In this document: positions 53,166 through 63,413 of the stretch, in pieces | How the letters are laid out: the number at the start of each line of letters is the position of its first letter | How positions within the stretch are numbered: position 1 is the first letter of the stretch | Source: Rhizobium sp. R634 | Lineage (GTDB): Bacteria > Pseudomonadota > Alphaproteobacteria > Rhizobiales > Rhizobiaceae | Assembly: GCF_002211305.1 (NCBI RefSeq) | Contig: NZ_LOKW01000003.1 | Span: forward strand, 62,001-126,000 | Length of the DNA: 64,000 nucleotides | Direction of reading: 5' to 3' | Notes under the pieces: generated by a model | Databases searched by the model: none | What the model saw: only the letters and a program-made list of their open reading frames with translations | Told to the model about the DNA's origin: nothing | Program-made: the position numbers and the translations under genes

Positions 53166-54269
53166 TCAGGCTCGCTTGAACTGTTGATAGACGCGCACCA
53201 TCGCCGGCCGAAACATATATTCCAGCGCGCCGGCAAACAGGATCACCAAGCCCTGGATGACGAGGATCATCTCGCGCGTGATGTTCGGCATTTCGAAGGA
53301 GATCCAGTCGCCGCCCTGATAAAGGACGCCGAAGAGGATTGCGGCGAAGATGATGCCGAGCGGATGATTGCGGCCCATCAGCGATACAGCGATACCGACG
53401 AAGCCGGCGCCGCCGACGAACTCCACCTGCAGACGGGCGGAAGAGCCCATGACCGGGTTCAGCGCCATCATGCCGGCAAGCGCGCCGGACAGCAGCATGG
53501 CGATGATGACGATCCGCGAATAGGGAATGCCGGCATAGGCTGCCGCCGTCGAACTGACGCCCAGCGTACGCATTTCGAAGCCGAGCTTGGTGCGCCAGAT
53601 CAGGATCCAGACGAACCAGGCGGCGAAAAGCGCGATGATGAAGGAGACATTGAACGGCGCGGCACCCAGCTTGCTGCCAAAGATGCTCATGACCCAGCCA
53701 AGCTTCGGAAGCTGTCCGCCCTCGAGGAAGGTGCGGGTTTCCGGCGCCATCTTGCCCGGCACGATCAGCACGTGCACCAGCAGGTACACCATGAGAGCGG
53801 CGGCGATGTAGTTGAACATGATCGTCGTGATGACGATATGGCTGCCGCGCTTGGCCTGAAGGAACGCGGGAATGAAGGCCCAGGCTGCACCAAAGAGACC
53901 AGCGCCTATGACGGCGATCGGCATCGTCACATACCACGGCACATAGCGATCGAGCGCCAGCGCCACGAGCGCGCAGCCGAGGCCGCCAATATAGGCCTGA
54001 CCTTCCGAGCCGATGTTGAAAAGGCCGGCATGGATGGCAACCGCGACGGAAAGGCCGGTGAAGATGAAACTCGTCGCGTAATAGAGCGTGAATCCTATGC
54101 CTTCGCCGCTGCCGAACGCGCCTTCGAGCAGCAGCGACAGCGCATCGAGCGGGCTCTCGCCGATCAGCCAGACGACGAAACCGGAGATCAGGAAAGCGAC
54201 GAGGAGGTTCAGGAGCGGGATCAGGCCGTAACTGATCCAGTTGGGCAATGGAACTGATGCAGTGCTCAT
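53166..54269 (-). CDS. BMP-type nucleoside ABC transporter permease 1
   Basis: This protein has about 367 residues. The start at 54269 has GAGGA upstream. It has about ten hydrophobic segments and the conserved IHAGLFNIGSEGQAYIGGLG near the middle and RTKLGFEMRTLGVSSTAAAY as coupling loop. It lies seven bases after the ATPase gene and seven before the second permease. Homologues such as YufP/NupP transport nucleosides. Confidence 0.93.
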   Translation of the reverse strand: MSTASVPLPNWISYGLIPLLNLLVAFLISGFVVWLIGESPLDALSLLLEGAFGSGEGIGFTLYYATSFIFTGLSVAVAIHAGLFNIGSEGQAYIGGLGCALVALALDRYVPWYVTMPIAVIGAGLFGAAWAFIPAFLQAKRGSHIVITTIMFNYIAAALMVYLLVHVLIVPGKMAPETRTFLEGGQLPKLGWVMSIFGSKLGAAPFNVSFIIALFAAWFVWILIWRTKLGFEMRTLGVSSTAAAYAGIPYSRIVIIAMLLSGALAGMMALNPVMGSSARLQVEFVGGAGFVGIAVSLMGRNHPLGIIFAAILFGVLYQGGDWISFEMPNITREMILVIQGLVILFAGALEYMFRPAMVRVYQQFKRA

Positions 54270-54276
54270 AAAATCC

Positions 54277-55788
54277 TCACGCGGCAATGCCGGCCATCAT
54301 CAGGCCGAGGGTCTGTTCACCGGCATCGGGCGTCTTCTCGCCGACGACATGGCCGGCGAACATGACCAGGATACGGTCTGAAAGGGCGCGGATCTCATCG
54401 AGTTCGACGGAGACGAGCAGGATCGCCTTGCCCGCATCGCGCATCTCGATTATCCGGCGGTGAATGAATTCGATGGCGCCGATATCGACGCCGCGGGTCG
54501 GCTGGCCGATGATCAGCATCTTCGGGTCGCGTTCGATCTCGCGGGCGACGACGATCTTCTGCTGGTTGCCGCCGGAGAAATTCGCCGTCTTCAGCCGCGG
54601 GTTCGGCGGGCGGATGTCGTATTTCTTGATCTTTTCCATCGCATCCCTGCGGATCGCTTCGAGATCGAGCAGCGGACCTTTGCTGTAACCCGGGCGGCGA
54701 TGATAGCCGAGCACGGAATTTTCGTATTCCTCGAACTTCAGCACCAGCCCCATATGATGGCGGTCTTCGGGAATATGGGCGAGGCCGAGTTCGCGCAGAC
54801 GGGCAGGGTCGGCCTTGTCGATCGTCTGACCGTCGAGAAGGATTTCTCCGGAGATGGGCTTGCGGATGCCGGCAATCGCCTCCAGCAATTCCGACTGGCC
54901 GTTGCCGGCGACACCGGCGATGCCAACGATCTCGCCGGCCCTCACGTCGAAGGAGACATTGTCGACCATGGTGACGCCGCGATTGTCCTTGACGGTGAGG
55001 TTGCGAACCGTGAGCACCGGAGCGCCGGGGTTTGCCTCACCCTTCTGAACGCGCAGCAGCACGCGGCGGCCGACCATCAACTCGGCGAGTTCCTCCACCG
55101 TCGTTTCCGCCGTCTTGCGGGTCGCGACCATCTCGCCGCGGCGCATGACGGACACCGTATCGGTGATCGCCATGATCTCGCGCAGCTTATGGGTGATGAG
55201 GATGATCGTCTTGCCCTGGTGGCGCAGCACCTTGAGGATGCGGAAAAGATGGTCGGCCTCCGCCGGCGTCAGCACGCCGGTGGGCTCGTCGAGGATCAGG
55301 ATCTCGGCGCCGCGATACATGGCTTTCAGGATTTCGACGCGCTGCTGCAGGCCGACCGGAAGCTCTTCGATGAGCGCATCTGGATCGACTTCCAGCCCAT
55401 ATTCCGTTTCCAGCCGCTTCAGCTCGGCGCGGGCCGAAGCGACGCCTCTCGCCAGCAGCATGCCGCCTTCGGCGCCGAGCATGATGTTCTCCAGCACCGT
55501 GAAATTGTCGACCAGCATGAAATGCTGGTGCACCATGCCGATCCCGGCGGCGATCGCCGCCTGGCTGTCGCGGATGGTGACCGGATTGCCGTTGACGCGG
55601 ATCTCGCCGCTATCGGCGTGGTAAAAACCGTAGATGATCGACATCAGCGTCGATTTGCCGGCGCCGTTTTCACCGATGATGCCGTGGATCGTCCCCTTGG
55701 CAACGGTGAGGTTGATATCCTTGTTGGCGTGGACGGCACCGAATTTCTTATCGATGCCGACAAGCTCGATAGCGGGCTTATCTGTCAC
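54277..55788 (-). CDS. BMP-type nucleoside ABC transporter ATP-binding protein (two ABC domains)
   Basis: This is a 503-residue protein. A GTG start at 55788 with GGAG upstream is preferred over TTG at 55800. The first domain has Walker [15 protein letters not shown], a Q-loop and Walker [15 protein letters not shown]. The second has the altered Walker [16 protein letters not shown] and signature [15 protein letters not shown]. This asymmetry is normal for sugar- and nucleoside-type importers. It energises the two permeases that follow. Confidence 0.94.
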   Translation of the reverse strand: MTDKPAIELVGIDKKFGAVHANKDINLTVAKGTIHGIIGENGAGKSTLMSIIYGFYHADSGEIRVNGNPVTIRDSQAAIAAGIGMVHQHFMLVDNFTVLENIMLGAEGGMLLARGVASARAELKRLETEYGLEVDPDALIEELPVGLQQRVEILKAMYRGAEILILDEPTGVLTPAEADHLFRILKVLRHQGKTIILITHKLREIMAITDTVSVMRRGEMVATRKTAETTVEELAELMVGRRVLLRVQKGEANPGAPVLTVRNLTVKDNRGVTMVDNVSFDVRAGEIVGIAGVAGNGQSELLEAIAGIRKPISGEILLDGQTIDKADPARLRELGLAHIPEDRHHMGLVLKFEEYENSVLGYHRRPGYSKGPLLDLEAIRRDAMEKIKKYDIRPPNPRLKTANFSGGNQQKIVVAREIERDPKMLIIGQPTRGVDIGAIEFIHRRIIEMRDAGKAILLVSVELDEIRALSDRILVMFAGHVVGEKTPDAGEQTLGLMMAGIAA

Positions 55789-55799
55789 TGCAGGCTCCA

Positions 55800-55844
55800 A
55801 ATAAGAAAAGGGCGTATGGCGAAAATCCCCTCCGCCATACGCCC
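55800..55844 (-). terminator. Intra-operon terminator or stem-loop after the binding-protein gene
   Basis: GGGCGTATGGCG (55810-55821) and CGCCATACGCCC (55833-55844) form a perfect 12-bp stem. On the minus strand it is followed by TTTTCTTATTT. It lies between the binding-protein gene and the ATPase gene, where partial termination or mRNA stabilisation would keep the binding protein in excess. Confidence 0.75.
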
Positions 55845-55876
55845 GATCTCAATCGTCGATTACATCAGGGCACGGA

Positions 55877-56869
55877 TCACTTCGGGCAAGCGTTGTCCGA
55901 GGTATAATCGTGAACCTTGACGGTTCCGGCAATGATGTCGGCCTTCGCCTTGTCGACGGCGGCCTGCATTTCCGGCGTGATCAGCGACTTGTTGTTGTCG
56001 TCGATCGCAGCACCGACACCATCTTCCTTGACGCCGAGCGCCTGGACGCCGCCGGTGAACTTGTCGTTCTTGGTGTCGGTATAGGCGTTGTAGACGGCGA
56101 GGTCGACGCGCTTGACCATCGAGGTCAGCACCGAGCCGGGATGCAGGTGGTTCTGGTTGGAGTCGACGCCGATCGACAGCTTCTTGTTGTCGGCGGCGGT
56201 TTGCAGAACGCCGAGACCAGTGGCGCCGGCTGCCGCGTAAATGACGTCGGCACCCTGGTCGATCTGGTTCTTGGTGAGCTCACCGCCGCGAACCGGGTCG
56301 TTCCAGGCCGCACCGGTGGTGCCGGTCATGTTCTGGAATACTTCGATATCGGCCTTTGCGGCGCGGGCGCCCTGCTCATAGCCGCATTCGAATTTGCGGA
56401 TCAGCGGAATGTCCATGCCGCCGACGAAACCGACCTTGCCGGTCTTGGAGGCCATGCCGGCGAGAATGCCGACGAGATAGGAGCCCTCTTCTTCCTTGTA
56501 GACGACCGAACGGACGTTCGGCTTGTCGACGACGGAATCGACGATGATGAACTTGGTATCGGGGAATTCGGCTGCGACCTTCTCAATGGCCGAAGTCCAG
56601 GCGAAGGAAACGGCAACCACCGGATTGAAGCCGCGGCTTGCGAAGTTGCGGATGGCCTGTTCGCCCTGGGTGTCGCCCGTCGGCTCGAAATCGCGATAGG
56701 CAATGCCGGTCTCGGCCTTGAATTTCTCTGCGCCGTTATAGGCCGCTTCGTTGAAAGACTTATCGAACTTCCCGCCAGTGCCGTAAACCAGCGCCGGCTT
56801 GACATCGGCGGCCAGCGCCGTCGTCGACATGGCAGCCATGGCAAGGAGGGTGAGAAGGGATTTTTTCAT
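55877..56869 (-). CDS. BMP family nucleoside-binding protein
   Basis: This is a 330-residue periplasmic protein. The signal peptide (KKSLLTLLAMAAMSTTALAA) is followed by the BMP domain (VYGTGGKFDKSFNEAAYNGA, AIRNFASRGFNPVVAVSFAW, VGFVGGMDIPLIRKFECGYE). It captures purine or pyrimidine nucleosides and passes them to the adjacent ABC importer. Its gene is first in the operon and is followed by a stem-loop that probably raises its level relative to the rest. Confidence 0.93.
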   Translation of the reverse strand: MKKSLLTLLAMAAMSTTALAADVKPALVYGTGGKFDKSFNEAAYNGAEKFKAETGIAYRDFEPTGDTQGEQAIRNFASRGFNPVVAVSFAWTSAIEKVAAEFPDTKFIIVDSVVDKPNVRSVVYKEEEGSYLVGILAGMASKTGKVGFVGGMDIPLIRKFECGYEQGARAAKADIEVFQNMTGTTGAAWNDPVRGGELTKNQIDQGADVIYAAAGATGLGVLQTAADNKKLSIGVDSNQNHLHPGSVLTSMVKRVDLAVYNAYTDTKNDKFTGGVQALGVKEDGVGAAIDDNNKSLITPEMQAAVDKAKADIIAGTVKVHDYTSDNACPK

Positions 56870-56908
56870 GAGTTGCAGCCCTGTTGTTGCTATTTGTTAG
56901 GGGTCCTC

Positions 56909-56960
56909 CCGCAAGTCCTTTTCGGACATGTCTGCGGAACCACCGACCTCCCCCCGGAGG
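56909..56960 (-). promoter_or_regulatory. Structured 5' leader of the nucleoside importer operon
   Basis: Two hairpins lie in the leader of the binding-protein gene. One is nested (56909-56937: outer CCGCA/TGCGG, inner AGTCC/GGACA with a five-base loop). The other is CCTCC-CCCC-GGAGG (56947-56960). An AT-rich promoter-like region lies upstream at about 56990-57030. No known riboswitch consensus is recognised. Confidence 0.4.
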
Positions 56961-57188
56961 CCAGGCTGCGCGCATCCTTGCATGGCTCACGGAAAAATTC
57001 ACCAGAAATTTTTCGGTTGGTAAAGATTTGCGGCGATTGCTGAAAATCAGTTCTTGGAGACCGATTTTTGGACGCCCCCGCTCACCTGAATGCGGATTTT
57101 CTAGCCAATCCGGCCATCGACGTCGAGAGGAAGGAAGGGCGGCAATCCTTCGAATTTCTCAGCGGATCGTGCCGGCGAGACTTTCCTT

Positions 57189-57506
57189 CTATGCGATGAA
57201 GCGACCGGAAATCTGCGGCTTCTTGTAGCCGACCATCCAGAGAAGCAGCGCGATCACCAGGAAGACGGCAAAGGCCGGCTGGAGCATCAGCCACTGGAAA
57301 ATGAAAGCATAGAAACGCGGGTGGACGTAGTAGGAAAGAGACGATTGCAGCGAGGTCAGCGTCGTCGGGCTCACATCCTGCCAGGCATCGGAGATCGGAG
57401 TCATCACCACGGCCGAGGCCGCAACCGACTGTATCGAATCGATGGTCCCGGCAATAACGGCTGCCGCAAGCGCGACAAGACTCGCCAGACGCAACAGGAA
57501 ACGCAT
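57189..57506 (-). CDS. Small membrane protein of unknown function
   Basis: This is a 105-residue protein. The start at 57506 has GGAGGGA upstream. It has two hydrophobic segments: residues 1-22 (FLLRLASLVALAAAVIAGTI) and about 70-92 (QPAFAVFLVIALLLWMVGY). A short loop with DAWQDVSPTTLTSLQSSL lies between them, and the C-terminus is a basic tail (KKPQISGRF). It occurs as a single gene. Family not recognised. Confidence 0.75.
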   Translation of the reverse strand: MRFLLRLASLVALAAAVIAGTIDSIQSVAASAVVMTPISDAWQDVSPTTLTSLQSSLSYYVHPRFYAFIFQWLMLQPAFAVFLVIALLLWMVGYKKPQISGRFIA

Positions 57507-57733
57507 CAATCCCTCCGACGCTTCGATATGCCAGACAATTCCGGCCAGCCCGCGCCATTCTCCACCTTGAGAATTACATAGTCGTCGATGAGATGAAGTA
57601 CAATGGGATGGGCGCAGGCGAGTTTTATCGGAAGAAGTCAAAAAACTGTTAGATTTGGGTTGATCGGCAAAAATTCATCGGTATATATCGCGCCGTTCCG
57701 ACGATTTGCTCCTATCCGGGCGCGAACGCCAAA

Positions 57734-57823
57734 GGACAGGTGGCCGAGTGGTTTAAGGCGCACGCCTGGAACGCGTGTGTACGTGAAAGCGTACCGAGGG
57801 TTCGAATCCCTCCCTGTCCGCCA
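57734..57823 (+). tRNA. tRNA-Ser (anticodon GGA)
   Basis: This is a 90-base class II tRNA. The acceptor stem GGACAGG/CCTGTCC, the D-loop, the anticodon loop CTGGAAC with GGA at 57768-57770, a long variable arm (TGTGTACGTGAAAGCGTACC), the T-arm GGTTCGAATCC and an encoded CCA are all visible. It reads UCC and UCU codons. Confidence 0.97.
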
Positions 57824-58065
57824 TTTTCCGCATCCGCGTTTTGATCTTCCAATAGATTGAATTTTAAGCCTGACCTGGCTGGTCCAATCTTCGTGTCCAT
57901 GGCGAATACGGATAATGAGCCAGCGCGGAAACGAAGGCCCGATCCCCCATCGAGAAAAGCGCCAGGACTCATCAGAAAGATTCCTGAATTTTTACCACGC
58001 TGCTTCACCGCGTCTTTGCACGTTTGGGTTTAACGTCTGCAAAACTAAAAACAGAGGTAAAACAG

Positions 58066-58275
58066 GTGGAAGAACTCTCGGTCAAATCGAAGATCATCAA
58101 ATCCGTCTATTTCAGCCAGGCAGACGGGCGGCTCAGGATTTGTTTCAAGAATGGCGAAGAGCGCCTGTTTGAAGGCGTTCCGTCCGCGGAAGCCCATGCG
58201 ATGACGGCGGCGCCGTCTCCTGGGCATTATTACCTCGACAAGATCAGGACGCGCTTTCGCAGACTGGCTGCCTAG
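58066..58275 (+). CDS. KTSC domain protein
   Basis: This is a 69-residue protein. A GTG start at 58066 has AGAGGT seven bases upstream; a TTG at 58024 would add 14 residues without a ribosome binding site. The KTSC fold is seen in IKSVYFSQADGRLRICFKNG, then LFEGVPSAEAHAM and PGHYYLDKIR. KTSC domains resemble the lysyl-tRNA-synthetase-linked and phage-associated small domains and their function is not settled. Confidence 0.8.
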   Translation: MEELSVKSKIIKSVYFSQADGRLRICFKNGEERLFEGVPSAEAHAMTAAPSPGHYYLDKIRTRFRRLAA

Positions 58276-58643
58276 GTCGGAAAGGGATGCCAGCCCACGC
58301 CGGGATGGTTCGGTTTGGGACGAGGCCGGTGGATATTAACCCTTGGTTAACGCTCCCACCCATCGCAGTTGGATCGACCCGAGCGGAAAGCGGCAAGTTG
58401 TCGACGCTGCCGGCTTTGAGAGATTCGGACAGCCGGGAGGCCCGGTGGGCGGACCCCAGCCAGGAAACCGGGCCTCCCCGTCACGCTCCCTCCGTCACAC
58501 TGAGTCGACCTCAGACTGGGCCGCCATCCTCCCAAAATAGCGAATTGGGGCTAATCCTGTGAAAAACCGGAATGGCGATATCCGGACTCGACAATGCTTC
58601 ATTAGCATGATTGCATAAACCCATCGAATGGAGGGTCGGGGTG
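58276..58643. other. Gap of 368 bases without a gene
   Basis: No convincing frame on either strand. It contains TTAACCCTTGGTTAA near 58338, a small dyad, and a probable promoter for the following small gene. Nothing else is recognised. Confidence 0.4.
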
Positions 58644-58886
58644 ATGATGTTCGAGAATCTGCTTGAGATGCAGGAGCGCGGCGTGCGCGACCGTGCACTT
58701 GGCCGTACCTTGGCCGACAATCCGATGTCGAAGCCGGATGTGCTGCCGATCACCGATCTGCAGGAATGGTATTCGATGTTCGACGCCTGGCGCTTCGGCT
58801 GGTCGATCGAGGATGCGATGGCGGGGCATATCGATATGCCCCGGGACGGCCGCGCCGCGCCGCGCGCCTATACCAGGACGGTCTGA
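58644..58886 (+). CDS. Small conserved-type protein of unknown function
   Basis: This is an 80-residue protein. The double ATG at 58644/58647 is preceded by GGAGGG at about 58630. It is rich in Asp, Trp and Met ([20 protein letters not shown], then [13 protein letters not shown]) and has no membrane segment. The last 19 bases overlap the 3' end of pncB on the other strand. Family not recognised. Confidence 0.6.
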   Translation: MMFENLLEMQERGVRDRALGRTLADNPMSKPDVLPITDLQEWYSMFDAWRFGWSIEDAMAGHIDMPRDGRAAPRAYTRTV

Positions 58887-60172
58887 TCGACCCTATCCTC
58901 GGCGCCGAAGAATTTCAGGTAACGCTCGACCTCCGCCGGCTCGCCGGTTGCCTTCTGCGGGTTGTCCGAGAGTTTTACCGCCGGATGGCCGTTGGCGTCA
59001 CTGACCTTGCAGACGACGGAGATCGGGTTGAGGCCCGATATTTCGGTTGGCGCGCAGCCGGCAAAATCATTCGTCAGATTGGTGCCCCAGCCGAAGCTCA
59101 TGCGCACACGTCCTTCGAAATGTCGGTAGGTATCGATGATGGCGTCGACATCGAGGCCGTCGGAAAAAATCAAGAGTTTCTGGCGCGGATCGCGGCCCAT
59201 CTTCTTCCACCAGTCGATGATCTTTTCGCCGCCTTCGATCGGAGGTGCGCTGTCCGGGCGGAAGCCGGTCCAGTCGGCGACCCATTCCGGCGCGTCGCGC
59301 AGGAAGGCCGCAGTGCCGAAAGCATCCGGCAGGACGATCAGAAGATTGCCGCCATAGAGCTTGTTCCAGTCGCGCAGGATCTTGTAGGGCGCGTTGCGCA
59401 GCTGCTCGTCGGTTTCCGCCAGCGCTGCGGCCACCATCGGCAGTTCATGGGCATTGGTGCCGACCGCTTCGAGATCGGAATCCATCGCCAGCAATACGTT
59501 GCTGGTGCCGGAAAAGGCCGGGCCGATGCCTTCCTTCAGCGCCTCGACGCACCAGCGCTGCCAGAGGAAGCTGTGGCGGCGGCGGGTGCCGAAATCGGAG
59601 ATGCGCAAGCCTGGAAGCTCCTTCAGCCGCTCGACCTTCGACCACATCTTCGCCTTGGCGCGGGCATAGAGCACATCGAGGGTGAAGGGGCCGAGCGCCT
59701 TCATCGCCGAGCGCGAACGCAGCTCGTTGACGATGGCAAGTGCCGGAATCTCCCACATGGTGGTTTCTTTCCACGACCCGTGGAAATCCAGGACATATTG
59801 CCCATCCTTCTTCGACAGCTCGTATTCGGGGAGCTGGAAGTTGGAAAGCCAGGCCAGGAATTCCGGCTCGAAGATCTGCGCGCGGCCATAGAAGCTGTTA
59901 CCCGCAAGCCAGATCATCTCCTTCTTGGAGAGCCTCAATGTGCGGGCATGATCGAGCTGTTCGCGCAATTCGCCCTCGTCGATCTCCTCGGCGAGATGCA
60001 CGCGCTTGGTACGGTTGATCAGCGTGAAGGAGGCGTTCACATCGGGATAGAGCTTCCAGATCATCTGCAGCATTAGGAGCTTGTAGAAATCGGTATCGAT
60101 CAGGCTGCGGATGATCGGGTCGAGTTTCCAAGCGTGATTGTAGACGCGTCTCGCGATATCAGTCTTGGCCAT
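58868..60172 (-). CDS. pncB: Nicotinate phosphoribosyltransferase
   Basis: The 434-residue length is that of PncB. It makes nicotinate mononucleotide from nicotinate and PRPP with ATP, in NAD salvage. Recognised parts are the start [38 protein letters not shown], then [15 protein letters not shown] (phosphorylated His region) and [20 protein letters not shown]. The start at 60172 is chosen over one seven codons earlier. It is convergent with the small gene at 58644. Confidence 0.95.
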   Translation of the reverse strand: MAKTDIARRVYNHAWKLDPIIRSLIDTDFYKLLMLQMIWKLYPDVNASFTLINRTKRVHLAEEIDEGELREQLDHARTLRLSKKEMIWLAGNSFYGRAQIFEPEFLAWLSNFQLPEYELSKKDGQYVLDFHGSWKETTMWEIPALAIVNELRSRSAMKALGPFTLDVLYARAKAKMWSKVERLKELPGLRISDFGTRRRHSFLWQRWCVEALKEGIGPAFSGTSNVLLAMDSDLEAVGTNAHELPMVAAALAETDEQLRNAPYKILRDWNKLYGGNLLIVLPDAFGTAAFLRDAPEWVADWTGFRPDSAPPIEGGEKIIDWWKKMGRDPRQKLLIFSDGLDVDAIIDTYRHFEGRVRMSFGWGTNLTNDFAGCAPTEISGLNPISVVCKVSDANGHPAVKLSDNPQKATGEPAEVERYLKFFGAEDRVDQTVLV

Positions 60173-60296
60173 GAGATTCCTGCCCCTGTCCACTCCGGTC
60201 AGGTGCTGCCAAGTTCCGAGGTGCTGCTAAGCTCCGGCCGGGCGCACGAAACCGGCTCGTGCGCCTTCTTATCGAAAAATCGGCAGAGAAAGTCCA

Positions 60297-60338
60297 GACA
60301 AAACAATAAACATCCCGCCGCGGCATGGCGGCGGGATG
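60297..60338 (-). terminator. Rho-independent terminator of the 60361-60723 gene
   Basis: CATCCCGCCGC (60311-60321) and GCGGCGGGATG (60328-60338) form an 11-bp perfect stem. On the minus strand it is followed by TTTATTGTTTTG. It lies 22 bases after the stop of the small membrane-protein gene. Confidence 0.85.
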
Positions 60339-60360
60339 CAGGAGATTAACTGGCAAAGCT

Positions 60361-60723
60361 TTACTGGGCCGGCGCGACCGGCTGGGCTGGTGCAGGCGCG
60401 ACATTCGGCGCGGCCGGCGTGGTGTTCGGCGTTTCGGTCGGAATCGCATCGCCATTCTGCAGCGTCGGCGCGGGTGCTGCGCTTGGCTGCTGCGATTGAA
60501 GCTGCTGACCGGGCTGTTGCGGCGCCACTTCCTCCGCCTCGCGATTGCCCCAGATTTCCACTGGAATCCAGACCACGAAAGCAAGCACCAGGGCGGCGAG
60601 CAGCACCATCAGGATGCGATATCCCATGCGCCCCTGCCTTGCCTTCACCGGTGGGATCTGTTCTTCCCGGTGAAGCTTGCCATCGGACTTTTCCCAGCGT
60701 GTTTCCGTCTGATGCGCCATCAT
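60361..60723 (-). CDS. Small membrane-anchored protein with Pro/Ala/Gln-rich tail
   Basis: This is a 120-residue protein. The start at 60723 (double ATG) has GGAAGG upstream. Residues 1-32 are charged and cytoplasmic; residues about 33-55 form one membrane helix (YRILMVLLAALVLAFVVWIP). The C-terminal 65 residues are disordered and rich in Pro, Ala and Gln (QQLQSQQPSAAPAP), on the periplasmic side. Such tails suggest a cell-envelope-spanning role, but no family is recognised. Confidence 0.75.
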   Translation of the reverse strand: MMAHQTETRWEKSDGKLHREEQIPPVKARQGRMGYRILMVLLAALVLAFVVWIPVEIWGNREAEEVAPQQPGQQLQSQQPSAAPAPTLQNGDAIPTETPNTTPAAPNVAPAPAQPVAPAQ

Positions 60724-60807
60724 CGTTTCCTTCCGCTGTCTTGAGGGCCGATCGGCCATAAAGAACTCTGCAGGGAAACGGGCTGATGTCTCGAAGGTTC
60801 CGGGCTC

Positions 60808-61767
60808 TCAGTAGCCGACGGCGCGGTCGACGACGAATTGCAGCGGCTCGCCGCGCTCGAAGCAGGCGATCTGCGCCTCGACATGACGGAAGAGTGCGTT
60901 TTCTTCCGAGACGGCCGCATCATGCGGCGTGATGAAGACGTTCTCCAGGTCCCATAACGGGCTGCCGGAAGCCAGCGGCTCCACTTCGAAGACATCGAGG
61001 GAAGCGCCGCCGAGGGTACCATCAGCTATTGCGGAAACGATATCGGCCTCCACCTGGCTCTTGCCGCGGCCGGCATTGATGAAGACCGGCTTTCCAAGCG
61101 CCCCATCGCGGCGGAGCTTTTTAAAGAGCCCGCTATTATAAAATCCTGTTGTCTCAGGCGTCAGCGGCAGAAGGCCGACGAGAATGTCCGTCCTCGCGAG
61201 GAAGCGGTCCAGCGCGCGCGCATCGAAGGTTTCGACGCCGTCGATCTCCCTGCGGGTGCGCGACCAGCCGATGACATCGAAACCCATCACCTTGAGCTTG
61301 GCGACCGCATCCTGGCCGAGAATGCCAAGGCCCATCACGCCGACCGTGACCTCGGCCGCCTCCGGCGCAATCAGCTTGGCCCATTGGCGCTGCCGCTGGC
61401 TGATATCATGGGCGTATTGGCCACGCAGATGCATTAGGCACTGCATGACCACCCATTCGCTCATGCGGGTCGTCAGGCTGCGATCGACGAAACGGACAAT
61501 CGGGATATCGGGCAGGCCGTCCATGCCGATGATATGGTCGACGCCGGCGCCGCCCGAGAAGATTGCCTTGAGGTTCGGCGCTCGCTGGAAGAGGTCGGCA
61601 TCCGGTTTCCAGAGAAGGGCGTATTCAATCTCGCTTAGATCACGCCCGCGATTGGCGGGCTCGGCGAGATTGATGCTGCCGCGATCGGCAAAGGCCGTCT
61701 TCAGGACGCGGGCGACGCCTTCGGGATTGAACTTGATATCGACGAGAACGGGAGGACGTGCGGACAT
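60808..61767 (-). CDS. D-2-hydroxyacid dehydrogenase (glyoxylate/hydroxypyruvate reductase A type)
   Basis: This is a 319-residue protein. It probably reduces glyoxylate or hydroxypyruvate with NADPH. The Rossmann motif is VGVMGLGILGQDAVAKLKVM, followed by WSRTR, LLPLTPETTGFYN, FINAGRGKSQVEADI (catalytic Arg), the catalytic-Glu segment DVFEVEPL and HDAAVSEE. The final His sits where expected. It lies beside a peptide ABC operon on the same strand, separated by eight bases from yejF. Confidence 0.9.
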   Translation of the reverse strand: MSARPPVLVDIKFNPEGVARVLKTAFADRGSINLAEPANRGRDLSEIEYALLWKPDADLFQRAPNLKAIFSGGAGVDHIIGMDGLPDIPIVRFVDRSLTTRMSEWVVMQCLMHLRGQYAHDISQRQRQWAKLIAPEAAEVTVGVMGLGILGQDAVAKLKVMGFDVIGWSRTRREIDGVETFDARALDRFLARTDILVGLLPLTPETTGFYNSGLFKKLRRDGALGKPVFINAGRGKSQVEADIVSAIADGTLGGASLDVFEVEPLASGSPLWDLENVFITPHDAAVSEENALFRHVEAQIACFERGEPLQFVVDRAVGY

Positions 61768-61775
61768 AATCTTCT

Positions 61776-63409
<1,634 letters not shown>

Positions 63410-63413
<4 letters not shown>

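Noticed and set aside
54460..55920. Open frame opposite the nucleoside importer ATPase gene
   Set aside because: It crosses a terminator hairpin and the start of a real gene; no motif.
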